DNA of 64,000 nucleotides from Aquatica leii (taxonomy: Eukaryota > Arthropoda > Insecta > Coleoptera > Lampyridae), in the NCBI GenBank assembly GCA_035610365.1, contig CM069435.1:83051389-83115388 (forward strand), read 5' to 3'. The translations under genes and the position numbers were made by a program. Within the stretch, counting starts at the first letter, position 1. Each line of letters opens with the position of its first letter. The notes beneath the pieces were generated by a model that was given only the letters and a program-made list of their open reading frames with translations, was not told the DNA's origin and did no database searches. This document shows positions 23,517-35,212 of the stretch, one piece after another.

Positions 23517-24530
23517 ATTTCACTTTAACTTTTTGCTACTAAGATTATTACAGCATTTCATTAATTGTAATAGAATTATTACTATCATTGTCATCGTTAT
23601 TATATATTTTTGTAATTAATGGCTTATGGTAACTGAAATATGAAATTTAATCTACAAAAATTAGTTAATTGATTTACAAAAATTAATAACATATTTCAGA
23701 ATGTATACTCTATGCCAATTAATTGATGTTCATTAAATTAGCAGTCGTATTAATTAAAAATGTGACGCGTAACGAAATAAGCGACATGCTATCCCTACTG
23801 CGTTGGAGAAACTGAAAGTACTCTTCGTCTGAACCAACCGTGTTTCACTCTAACTTTTTGCTACTAAGATTATTACAGCATTTCATTAATTGAAATAGAA
23901 TTATTACTATCATTGTCATCGTTCAATCAGAAATTGAGGTTAACCTTAAATATCTTAAATTTAAAAAAATTATCAACATATTTCAGAATTTATACTCTAT
24001 GTCAATTAATTGATGTTCATTAAATTAGCAGTCGTATTAATTAATAAATACTATTTTAATGAAATCATATACATTGACCGATAGTTACAATCAGAAACTG
24101 AGGTTAACCTTAAATATCTTAAATTTAAAAAAATAAATACCACAATCCCACCCAAGTATTAGAAAAAGAGATGTATTTACTTACTTTTGTTAAAAAACCA
24201 CTGGAATTAAAATTAAAATAAAACCTTTGATTTGTTGATCACTTTAGTATTGATATATTATTTATCACGTCGCTATTGCGTTTCAGAAATAAAAAAGATG
24301 GCGCGTAACGAAAAACCAACCGTGTTTCACTTTAACTTTTTGCTACTAAGATTATTACAGCATTTCATTAATTGAAATAGAATTATTACTGTCATTGTCA
24401 TCGTTCAATCAGAAATTGAGGTTAACCTTAAATATCTTAAATTTAAAAAAAAAAAAGATGGCGCGTAACGGAATAATTTAAATGTAACGCGTAACGAAAA
24501 AATGTAATGCGTAAAATGTGACGGTAAATT
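23517..24530 (+). repeat. Nested modular repeat block
   Basis: Four short modules are reused in different orders. Module 1 (~85 bp, TTTCACTTTAACTTTTTGCT...CATCGTT) lies at 23517-23598, 23844-23923 and 24325-24403. Module 2 (~45 bp, CAATCAGAAATTGAGGTTAA...) lies at 23924-23970, 24089-24132 and 24404-24450. Module 3 (~68 bp, AACATATTTCAGAATTTATA...) lies at 23688-23755 and 23976-24043. Module 4 contains a (G)ACGCGTAACG core at 23762, 24300, 24465 and 24486. It looks like repeated insertion or template switching of one parent repeat, not a clean satellite. Confidence 0.8.
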
Positions 24531-26245
24531 TTTTTCCAACGCCGATAAAGAAGTTTCACTTCAAAAAATTCCCAAACGAATTTATGAGGTTATTACACGA
24601 AAGAAACATTAAATTATAGCTTGCAAACTGTAGAAACTCCAAGAGCAAACGGTTGCATGCCTCAAAGAGAAATTTAAGTCAGTTAAATAGTGAGCCTCTT
24701 TTATATTCTATTCCATTATTCATTCAACTCTTATTTTTCGTTGAGTGTAAATTTTCTCAAGCTAGCCATTGTATTAATACTATTTATATTTTACAATTTA
24801 TTCTTAATTTATTTCATTTTGAAAATAGAATCTCTAAAACGGCAACAAGCCTCTGTTCAGAAAATTTTAAATATTTTGGCAAATTTTATATTAAAAGTAG
24901 AAACTGAATTTGCAGTCTTTACGTTGGCTAAGCTAACCAAAACGTTGTTCAAAATTTAAAAAAGGCTGAGTGCGGTAACTCTTTGTTATTACAATTTTTA
25001 GATTTACAAATGTAAATTCAAACCCAAACGGAAAGTTTACCGAATGTTTAAGAACAATTTACACTCCAACTACAGTTCAATTGCAACAACGAAATATTTG
25101 TCTAACAAACTGTTTTTTTCAAAACCAGAGATTATGTTTATACTCTCTGAATTGTTCGATATAAATGGAATCTAAAATCCAGTTGATAGCAATAATTCTA
25201 TTAAATTCCCGTTATCACTCTTCCGAAACGTCTGCTGGAATACAGAGACTTGTAGAAAAGTCTGATTTATAAAAACGATTTCATTACTCTGATTTAAAAA
25301 TTTTATTATTGGCGTGCTTCATTAAGATCTGACTTTTAGGTTTATAAAATTTTTAAGAAAAAATTATAATCTATGTTGAATCTTGAATAGTTTAGCAAAA
25401 AAATCTGAAAAAAATCGGCGACATGCTATTTAAGCACTTCAACACATTGAAATCGTCAATAGAAACTGAAGACCGTTTTTATAACCTCGTGATTCATTTG
25501 ATAACTAGCAAACCGATTCCTACACGGCACTTGACGAGTTCAAGATTCTCTAGAGCATTGCCGATTTGCTTTAATACTGCATAAAAAATAAGAAAAAAAA
25601 ACGTATTAATTTGTTAAAGTTTTACATAATAACACTGCATATTCTTGACAAATTAATTTATTACAACTAACTTGCACCTTTCTGTTATTCGTTTTGATTT
25701 TTTATTTCAAGTTTATCTTCTTCTGAAAGCACAAATAGGTTTAATTTAGTCTTGACGTCAATTGGTAATGCATGAATGCAAGACCGTTCCATAATTTGCT
25801 TTATTGCCAATTCTAAAGCTAATTGTTTTAGATGTTGACAATAGAAAACAACTGTTTGTGTGTGTTCTTTTTATAAATAATGTACGGATTTATTTCAGCA
25901 AAAAAAGTTTTATATAAGAAGCATAATACAATTTTGCGTCCCGAAATATGCGATTAGCTAAGGGAACATCCAACACAAATTTCCTAAAATTGCTGAAAAG
26001 TAAACTATTGCATGTAGACAGCTTATCACAAATAAATGACTCAGTTTCATACGATATGAAAAAACCCCAAGTGCGTTTTCCGAAGTTAGGGTAGATGTTT
26101 CAATAGGTGTGTCTTCTAACTTGGTCGTAATCCTGTTTGCATTCGTAGCATTCGAAATGGTAGTTTCAATATCACTATCTATTATAATATTACAGAATAA
26201 TAGGGACTCACAGGCTTTGCTTAGTTTGCAAAAACTTAGATTGTA
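24531..26245. other. AT-rich intergenic stretch
   Basis: Overlapping short frames at 24653-24959 show no motif. No gene or repeat that I can support. Confidence 0.45.
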
Positions 26246-26345
26246 GTCAAACCAAGTTTTTGAAAAATCAAGCCAAACTTTTAAATAATCAAACCAAGTT
26301 CAATATTACCTAAGCCAAGCTTTTAGTTAATACCAAGGTTTCAAG
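26246..26345 (+). repeat. Degenerate minisatellite, ~21-22 bp unit
   Basis: About four units of the type TCAAACCAAGTTTTTGAAAAA, TCAAGCCAAACTTTTAAATAA, and so on. Units are diverged by substitutions and 1 bp indels. Confidence 0.65.
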
Positions 26346-26719
26346 CTGTTACAAATAATATACCTTGATGTAAAATTTATACCACAAAATAAAGTTTATC
26401 AAAGGCAAGTTACACAAATCATTTTAGCAAACAGCGTCAACTGAAAAAATTAAGCAAGTTGTCAAACTGAGTTCTAAGAAAACTAAATTTCTAATTTATA
26501 CTTATAATTACATGGCAACCTTTTTTCTTTATTTAGCTGAAATCTTGTTTTGGTTACAACCGCAAATAAGCATAATCGAGTACATAAAGTACATTTTGTT
26601 AAGTTAGGTCAATATAAATACGTAGAAATAAAGATTGGTATGTTTTATAATTGTTTTACTAACAATTTATTTTGTATTATGATTATAAGCGACTTTCGGC
26701 TTAGACCGCGTCGCAGTTA

Positions 26720-27122
26720 AACGTCCAGACTTAGGCTTAGTCGTAATCTCTTCTTGAGAGCCAAAACAAAAAGTAGAACTTGGCCTTTACCGTATTGTCG
26801 TTCGTAAACCTAAACAAACTGACGTTTCGCAAGACATTGCAGCTTGCATCTTCAGAGTGGTAAATGTCACTGAAAGAAAAAGTGTAAATGACGATATTTA
26901 TACCACTAGTGATTAACGTGATTAACGGACCTTATCTTTCTGTTACCGCTTGACTGACTTCGTTATTACTCGGAGTAAGTGTTTGTGTCTTTTACAAGAA
27001 GGTCGATCTTTGTCTTAGAAGATATAATACTGGTAGCCTAGATTGGCTGAGTCTTAAACCGTCTTTTCGGTTTATATTACATAGATGTTTTTCTATTTCC
27101 ACAGCTTTGCGGATTAGTCTGG
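26720..27122 (-). pseudogene. 3' end of a Penelope-like element (protein tail and downstream region)
   Basis: Read leftwards from 27122: IRKAVEIEKHLCNINRKDGLRLSQ, matching the tail that follows the GIY-YIG endonuclease in arthropod Penelope-like elements (IREAxEIEKH...NRDDGLxLS). A short proline/serine/threonine/asparagine-rich stretch follows, then the non-coding 3' end with a hammerhead-like motif at 26821-26855. The RT and nuclease are absent, so this is a 5'-truncated copy. The coding tail has one stop. Confidence 0.65.
26821..26855 (-). ncRNA. Hammerhead-ribozyme-like motif at PLE 3' end (copy 1)
   Basis: Minus strand: CTGAAGA (core CUGANGA) at 26849-26855, then stem II GCAAG/CTTGC pairing across a 9 nt loop, then GAAAC (core GAAA) at 26824-26828. 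Hammerhead motifs are known at the ends of Penelope-like elements. Stems I and III are not clearly defined; minimal forms with a very short stem III occur in these elements. Confidence 0.6.
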
Positions 27123-27125
27123 GAA

Positions 27126-29123
27126 AGTAAACATACAGTAGACATACATACATAACAACCGCGAAAGCTTAAGATTTTAAATTTATTTTGTAGATGACGG
27201 ATAATTAAAGAGAACAGTAATTAACGGCATACGTAAAGACGTTTGAAAATATGGATCTCACAGCATTTACCACATAGTTAAAACCAAAAGTCAATCTTTA
27301 CTTATTTTAGAAGACAAAACAGGCATGAAAATTTTAACTGCCACAGAGTGGCGGAAACACGTCATTAAGTATACACCTCGCATTCTAAAAACTCTGTAAT
27401 TTTGTGCCTATTACTCTGCCTATTACACGTGCTTGAAAGTTTGAAAATCTAACTAAGCTACTTGGCTTGGCCAATCTCCACAGAATATGCATCCGGAACA
27501 ATTTTCAATACTCCATGCGTGCCTTACTAATTGTTCATAGAAGTTCTTCCAAGATGAAAGAACATTTGCAGGTATTCCAAACTTAAAAGAACATGTGCAA
27601 GCAACCAAAGTTGCTAATAATAAAATATAAAAGTCAAATTGCGTTGTAAAATAAAAATTCATCTTTACACCAGTGAATTTCTTGTAACAACCACATCCTA
27701 GATTGCAATTTATTATTTAAAATTAGCGTGGATTATTTTAGATACTTAACAATGTAGAAATTTGCGGGCTTGACACTAACACATCCGTGTAACTTTCTTA
27801 TTGTACAAAATCGAAATAACCTGTTTAGTATCCGGTATTTAAAATGATATATCATTTGGCAAAATTCGTACAGTACGAAAATCACACCAAAATGTTTTTA
27901 AGTTAACAAATGTTTAGAAATCTAAAAAATGTTGTTACAAATCCGGGAGGTACTACTTGCTTGTTTTTCCTCAAAGTAGCAACGCGTGTTTTTTATGGTG
28001 TTGAAGTAACTTCTCCACTAGTGAACACTGGAAAACTTATTATCTATTGTAATATTTATTTCAGTTTTGTCAATAGGTTGAATCCGTCTCAAAACAATTT
28101 TGCTTGGAAAATTATCGTATTTAAACGGGTTTTCGGGTTGTCAAAAACTACAACAACCTCTAAATAATTCTAGTTTCTCATCAATAGTTGCAAATGCCCT
28201 TATTATATAAGCCGCCCTAAAATTAAAATTTAATATATTTGCAAGCTTTTTGATAGATGCTTACTTATCATATTTACATCTTTCTGATCTAGCATCTGTC
28301 ATCAAATCGTATACAATGTAAAAAAAATCCTTTTTTTTACGTTGTAGCAATAAATATATCAATTTTACTACCGTGTCTAGCCTACATCTTGATAGTTTAG
28401 TCAGGTGGATATAAAAAGCCGGCATAATATAATAATCCCAACAAAGCTTCTTTCAGATTTGCTTGTAGTAAGTGAGTCCCGATCCTTATTAAATCTCTGT
28501 TTTTGATTTTGTTTTTCTATGTACATGTTTTTGAACTTGGCCATTAATTTTATAATATCAACATTTATTATAAGAGGTCTAATTTCTAATACACTATTTG
28601 TATTTCTTGCAACTGCATGAAATCCTTGATTCCCCAAGTGCATTTGAGGTGCAATGTGCAGATTCAAGCTTCCCATTTATTGTTTACAGTAAAGTTTTTC
28701 TTTATTTCGACATGAGAATTAGTGATTCTTACACTAAAATCCGTGTAAGAATAAGCAAATTCTTACACGAGTTTTAGTAATGTCAATTTTTTCAAAGTTG
28801 GTGTCTGCATCGTAAGTTGACGTTACAAGAAAAACAAATCAAAATGATTGGACCTTAACAATAGAAATTCAAATTTTGATGACAAAATAAAATAAAAATG
28901 TGCTATTAATTCAAAGTTAATTACTTATAAAGGTGTAAAGAGATAATTTTGTATGAGATTTTAGGTTAACACATAAAATTTAATATGTCAAAGTGTAAGT
29001 GTTGCCAATTCAATAAAATATAAAAGTTTCCCAATGTCGTTTTAAAATTAAAATTATACGAAAAGTATTAAATATTGTATCACAATAGAGAAAATAGTAT
29101 AAAGCACACGTCATAGAATACGT
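27126..29123. other. AT-rich spacer
   Basis: Contains several short frames (27453-27662 minus, 27910-28167 plus, 28401-28676 minus) without recognised domains. Nothing else supported. Confidence 0.4.
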
Positions 29124-29194
29124 TTCAATCACTCGACCGCTTCATAAACGCGCCGTTGCGCGGCTCGTGTATGAAACCCGGTCTCGTGATTGAA
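29124..29194. repeat. GC-rich imperfect palindrome
   Basis: A 71 bp inverted repeat beginning TTCAATCACTCGACCG and ending CGGTCTCGTGATTGAA, with arms around 85% complementary and a centre near 29159. It is the most GC-rich patch within several kilobases of AT-rich DNA. It may be a transposon end or a folded RNA; no neighbouring gene explains it. Confidence 0.7.
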
Positions 29195-29904
29195 GCCCGC
29201 CCGTTCATTCTGTAACTTGTGTTTTAATATACTATTTTGTTTAATAATTGATAAAATTGCTAATACGTTGCCAGCTTCTCGTGGCTTAAGCATGTTATGT
29301 TATGTTAACAAAATCTACAATCTTCTCTCAGATGGTTCTTCTAAAATAATTTAAAAATCTTTCTTCTATTAAAATAGCCTTTTCCAAGCTTATTAAAAAG
29401 TCGTCAGTTAATGAAGCCGATAAAAAAATAGCGAAAGAATCTAAAATTTTTTGATTTTACAGGTTACTTAAAATTCATAAATCTAATAATCTTCTTTCGC
29501 CAATTTCAACGCTATACATGCAATGATTTTTGTAAAATTTTTATTTATACTTATTTTTCAAAGCATTAAGTTTCAGATAAACCCTTATAAAAAAAACAAA
29601 TTTTTATGACAAGCTAAGTTGGACTAAACGGTAATTGCAATTATTAAATAATGTAATTTGTGATACTACATTTGATTGCAAGTTTCAAGGTTAAATCTTG
29701 CGATAACTTCATCTGAGTGTAATGTAAACGTATCGAATTTTATCAAAGAAAGAAGTTTTGACATGTAAATACGTATGCAGAGTTCTATCTTTTTCTCTTA
29801 TTGCCACATCTTTTTTTAATAATTTTTAAATGCAGAACATTTTAACAATTGCAATTATAAATAGTTTAATTTATGCCTTTCCATTATATATATATTTCAT
29901 GTAT
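29195..29904. other. AT-rich spacer
   Basis: No feature supported between the palindrome and the PLE. Confidence 0.45.
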
Positions 29905-29910
29905 TCATTA

Positions 29911-29948
29911 TTTTCGGCTATATGCTTCGGCATTATAGTCATCGTCAG
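29911..29948 (-). ncRNA. Hammerhead-ribozyme-like motif at PLE 3' end (copy 2)
   Basis: Minus strand: CTGACGA (core CUGANGA) at 29942-29948, then a long stem II formed by GACTATAATGC and GCATATAGCC around a CGAA tetraloop, then GAAAA at 29911-29915. It lies about 260 bp downstream of the stop region of the PLE at 30.17-31.56 kb, the expected position in Penelope-like elements. Confidence 0.65.
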
Positions 29949-30169
29949 GTAACTTAATAGTTAAATCTAAACTTTAAAATATACTAACAATTAATAGATA
30001 AATAAATATACAAGATATGTCAAAATGACAATTTAAATTAATCAAATTTTAAACAAGATAGGTATATAAAAAATTACTATAATAACATTAACAAGAAAAT
30101 TAAAATAATAATTTAAAACAAAACAAAAAATGTTAGTTAAGAAAAAGAAAATAATTATCAAAATTAACA

Positions 30170-31560
30170 ACTTCATTTAAACACGCATCTGGTTTTAAAT
30201 TATAATGTTTAACAATTTCTATTATTTTAAAAAAAATTGATTTAAGACTTTTATTGCAAATATGAAGAATTTTGTAATTACTTTTATAATCAAAAGAGTG
30301 GTTATATTCTAATATATGATTAGCGAAAGAAGATTTGTTAGATAAATTAACACTAACATTATTGTTTTTAATGTAAGAAAAATGCTCAGATATTGTTGTT
30401 CAAAATTTACGACCGGTTTGTCCAATATAAAAAGAATTACAGCTACCACAATTTAATTTGTAAACACCAGATTTATTTAGAATATTAACTTTATTTTTAC
30501 TATTACCAAGTAAAGATTTTAAATTAAATTTAGATGAAAAATAAATGTTAATATTATGCTTTTTAAATAAATTTTGAAATTGAAAAGAAGAGCGACCAAA
30601 GTAAGGAAGAGAAAAATATGTCTTTTTAATGGTATCCGAAGATGGAGTAAGAGTTGAAAGGTTTTTAATATTAATAAAATTACAAATTTTATTTTGAAGT
30701 TTTTTGATCATATCTAAAGGATAATTATTATTATTATTTGCTAAATTATAAATAATATGAAGTTCATTATTAAAAAAAAATTATCAAGGGCAATTTGTAT
30801 AAACGGTTAAAAAAAATCTAAAAGATGACATTTTGTGTGAAAAAGGATAAAAAAAAGAACAAAGAATGACATGATCAGTAGTAGTATTTTTACGATGAAT
30901 ATCAAATTTGATAGAATTATTAACTATATTTAAAGATAAATCTAGAAAAGCAAGAACGTTATTAGATTCTTTTTGAAAAATAAATTTAATGTTGAGATGT
31001 AATGAATTTAGAATATTAAAACAAAGATCTAAGTCTTAATTATTACCTTTAAATATAACCAAAATATCGTCCACATATCTTTTATAGTAAATAAAATGTT
31101 TTTTAATTAAGTTATTCAAAAAAAAGGTTAAGGAAAATTTCAGCAAGTATAAGTCAAAGAATGTTAGCTATAGGTAAACCTTCTTGAAAATTAAAAAAAT
31201 TTGATTTAAACGTAATTTTAGACAATTAGATAAAAATTCGCAATTATTATCAGGAAGGTTAGATTCAAATAAATGTTCATTAACAATATTTTAACATTCT
31301 ATAAAAGGAATGCTTGGAAAAAGATTAACAATATCAAAAGATATAAGAAAACATTTTTTATCTAACGTTAAACTAACTAATTCATCAGCTAATGATTGTG
31401 AATTAGAAATAGAAAAAAGAAATTAAAAGGTAAGAACGGAAATTTTGATTTAACCAAGATGAAATTTTTGAAACAGGAGTGTTATAAAAAGAAACAAAAG
31501 GTCAAATTTCAAGTTACTAGGACTTTTGGTACAAGAGTTATCGTGAGTTAATCGTTATAC
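30170..31560 (-). pseudogene. Penelope-like element: RT and GIY-YIG endonuclease, decayed
   Basis: Minus-strand Penelope-like element. From 31400 leftwards: an RT segment with ISFDIVNLFPSIPF at about 31315-31360, LPIANIL, and RYVDDILVIFKGNN with intact YVDD at 31076-31087. A block follows with NVLAFLDLSLNI and the linker. Frame 30711-30400 has SGVYKLNCGSCNSFYIGQTGRKF, the GIY-YIG core with both tyrosines and the TGR arginine. Next come ISEHFSYIKN, FANHILEYNHSF and a C-terminal asparagine-rich tail to about 30170. Several stops and shifts break the RT. The RT is telomerase-like in general family terms; the nuclease cleaves the target for integration. The 5' part is missing at about 31.5 kb. 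Confidence 0.85.
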
Positions 31561-31640
31561 ACACACATACACACACACACACATACACCCAATTTTTTTT
31601 TGTCAGAAATACATTTTTCTGATTCAAGAGACAAAAGAAA
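31555..31640 (+). repeat. Dispersed repeat shared with 39.3 kb
   Basis: A (CA)n-rich stretch followed by ACACCCAATTTTTTTTTGTCA and a CAGAAATACATTTTTCTGATT-like segment, matched with a few changes at 39272-39345. The shared block is ~70 bp and abuts the 5' side of the PLE here. Confidence 0.6.
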
Positions 31641-33018
31641 AAGTTTATATTACCGTTTGCAAAACTACAACTACTGTATAAAGTTAATAAAAAATACGTT
31701 GAAATCTAAAAATATCGGTTTTAATTTAATCACAATATAAACATAATATGCTGTAGTAAACTTTATACGAATTAAATGTTGAATATAATAGAAGCATTTG
31801 ACATCAATGTAAATATACCACAAAACGTTAATAATAATAAAGTGCTATTAAAATAGAGAATAGGATTTTCATTATATTTTGATAGACGGTGTACCATATA
31901 TTTAAATTATATGAATAACGTTTGTTTGTAATTGAAATAAATTAGTTATTAAAACTAAATTACAACTACTCATATACTAAAACTATACATTTATTTGTGC
32001 AATCAATAATTACCTACATATTTTGATTAATTAAGTAGTTGCAATAACTAAACAAAACCAATATTTATTGTGCTGTAAAAAACAATATTTTAAAAGAATT
32101 AAATTAATAATATGTTTTATAATTAAAACTAAAATTTTTTATTTAATTATTTTTAGTTTTTAACCAAGAATGTATCAATTACTAAAATTGATTTTTAGTA
32201 TCAAGTTTATAACCTTTTTACACAACATTATACTAAGACGCGACGTTCTAAATTAACAGTAGCGAAGCAATGTATTTAATATAGTTTTATGTTTTATACA
32301 CACCGTTTATGTACACATTAAATACTCTTATTAAAATAACTGTATCTATCAAAAGTTTAACATCTAATATCTTTATAAAAAGAAATATATTAAAACTATA
32401 AGACATAACAAGTCTATAAAAAAAATTGTTTGAACCATCAATAACATGATTTTTATGAAAGTAAACTTTAATTTTTACTTAATTTAAAGGAAAATAAGAT
32501 TTAGTGTTTTTCTTTGAGTTATCCTTTTATCTATCGATTTATTTTATTATTGAAGTATAACTTTTTTAGGCGCGACTTGGAAGTAACTTAGACCTTTTTT
32601 AGGCGGCAGTAACGCTGGCGCTATTTAAAAATAGTAGTTTTTTATTTACATTTCGGACATTTATATTGATATGAGCTGTTCTAACCTTTAATTTTGTCCA
32701 CATGTTTATGCAGCGCGCTTTTCAGTTTTTTTTAAGTTCAACTAATTTATTTAATGATTGAAAATTCTTTAAAAAGTGAGAGTGGTAAAATATTATGTTA
32801 AAAAACTAGTTCTATAAAAACAATTTTAGCGCACGAGACCACAGTTTGTAATGGTTGAGTCAGCCAAAATGCCTTATGAAACGTGTACTTTCTACTAGTT
32901 CTTCTATCTTGAAAATTGACAACATTTGAATATTTAAAATGGATATATCTTTAGTTTTGTGATAAGTGCATTTTTAAGTTGTGAATTAAGTTGTTTATTC
33001 TTTACCTAAATCTAAATT
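31641..33018. other. AT-rich spacer
   Basis: No supported feature. Confidence 0.45.
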
Positions 33019-33185
33019 ATGGAAGGAAAGAACATTTCATCCACCTCACCTGAAATTAGAAATATTTCCAAAAATGTAGTAAATAATCTTCTCTCTTTAA
33101 AATCTAATAAAAGTTTACAAAACAGAATATAAATATTGTCAAAGTAAGTGTACAGAAATAAAAGTAACTAAGATCTCTGTTTGAC
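33019..33185 (+). pseudogene. N-terminal fragment of a tyrosine-recombinase-like (Crypton-like) ORF
   Basis: An ATG at 33019 opens MEGKNISSTSPEIRNISKNV followed by NNLLSLKSNK. After a one-base frame change it reads VYKTEYKYCQSKCTEIKVTKIS up to about 33180, then a stop. The pattern (EIxxxxxxVxxxLLxxKSxxxYxxEYxxFxxWCxxxKVTxIS) is what I recall from the N-terminal SAM-like domain of a large arthropod ORF family related to tyrosine recombinases of Crypton/DIRS type. The catalytic half is absent and the remaining frame is closed. Family recognition moderately sure; the recombinase assignment is inference. Confidence 0.45.
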
Positions 33186-33190
33186 AAAAG

Positions 33191-34610
33191 AAATAAAGTA
33201 TAAAAACATTCCTCATTTTGGTCAAAATACCCAGTAAACACAAAATTGATAATGTTTAGTAACAGTTTCAAAACAAAAAAATTATGATTCACTCTTGTTT
33301 CAAACATAAAAGAAACCTAACTGCAATAAAATAGCTATAAGTCCATCGCTGTTTCACTTATTTGAATCAGTATAGTTTCGGTATTTTAAATTCAAATCTG
33401 TTGCAAAATAAATGTTGCATTCGGTTTACGTTTTAAAAGCTTCGTTCTTGAACTGATACTAAATGATCAATAAATATATGATTTTCTTGTTTCAATAATG
33501 AACTAAAACAATTCTTTTAATAATACAATAATACATTTTTGAATGCACGTTTCAAACTTTATTGCACAATAAATATTTTTAAATACATCACAATGAGTTT
33601 TTTACATATTGCAACTTTCTTTTTGTGGTCTTTTCACGGAAGCCTCGAAAAAATGCATCAGTTACTGTTGGGTAGCAACTTTTAACCGCATCTGTAACAT
33701 AGAAGTAAATATTTCGTTTATATACATACATAATCATAAAGTTTCACAAAATTAATTAAATTTTTGAATCAAAAACAACACAAACTTAATATAAATATCA
33801 CTTTAGCAATTATAAGAAAGTTATAAAAACACTGTGAATACCTTTAGCTGTACATAATCGTATAGAAAACTTGAAGAATTGAACTGTAATTATAAATCCT
33901 AAAGTATCATCAGATTTACGCAATAATCTACCTTAACGCAACCATGTGTGTTAATTTACATTTTTTTAATACAAATTAAAACATGATGCATAAAGAACAG
34001 AAATGATAATAATATTGATTACATTTATGGATTATAATAAAATGTTTCGACTTACCGTTTATTGTTCCATTTCGTAATTGTACACACAGCATCACTTATC
34101 AAACTGCAACCGAACAAGTGAAAAGATATCAATTTGCAGCGCAAGCGTTGACGACAGTAATCAAAAGTATAGCAACGACTAATGCTGACTAATCACAAAG
34201 TATTCGTTTTTACTAAAACGATTCCACTGTTTTGAAAATAATTCAATTTTATTTAACCGATCTTCAAACAATTCTAGTTATTCAAAAAATATTCGGTTTT
34301 AATAAATCAGTCATTAGACGGTTGCTGATTAGGGGAAAAAAATTGCAAGCATTGAAACGGTTTAAAACTGATTGTGAAAAATCGGAACTCTTTCAATTTA
34401 TTCACTGTCAGTTACAGGTAAATGATATAAAAATGGAACTAACACGAAACAACGTATTGAAACAATTGTTTTAATTTTGTGACTGTAACAGTTTCAATCG
34501 GTGTTTACTGGGTACTCAATGCTAAAACTAGACTACTTTAAAAAACTTTCAAATTATCTCTATAATGGGTTACAATGGCGCATGTAGGCGTAAGAAAATA
34601 CTTAACGTTC
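33191..34610. other. AT-rich spacer
   Basis: No supported feature. The plus-strand frame 34232-34474 (80 codons) has no motif. Confidence 0.45.
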
Positions 34611-35212
34611 CAGTGGGACAGTGATTCATAAAGTGGTGCTTATAAACCCACAAGGGTTTCCGGGATCATTCAGGGGTTTCGCAAAAAATTAAAATTGATT
34701 TGCGAGTTCCTGAACGTCAAGATGTCCGCGCACGGTTTAATACAAATTTAAAAAAAAATGTGACACATTTTTATTAATATGGAAGTTAAAATAAATAACA
34801 ATAAATAAATTATTAGCAATTTTTACGTCCTAAGTAAACTATAAATATAAACAGGTGCATAAAATACAAGTAATAACAGGCATCGCGGTGAGTCAGGCTT
34901 ATCTATACAGGTTTATACAGAACCGATACTTGCACCAACTAGTCTATAATATGAAATATAAATAGTTGTGCATTTAATTAACAATTTAGTTTGTGTTATG
35001 CGTGATGTAAAATGCATACAACAAATTTTCTTAGTCTTAGACAAAAAGAAGTATACGCATACAGCGTTACGTAAGTATATTTGAATAACATTGATATCCC
35101 TTTTTAATTTAAATTTATTTAAGCAAAGTTATACTCTTGTTTTAGTTGATTAAAAAAAGTATATATTACAGTTATCAGCACAGTAATCCTTTAACATTTA
35201 CTATTATTATTA

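Noticed and set aside
27453-27662. 69-codon minus-strand frame with a signal-peptide-like start
   Set aside because: The hydrophobic start is plausible but there is no downstream exon or family match; a chance frame is as likely.
28401-28676. 91-codon minus-strand frame
   Set aside because: No motif, no neighbours of the same kind; treated as chance.
34232-34474. 80-codon plus-strand frame
   Set aside because: No motif and lies in AT-rich DNA.
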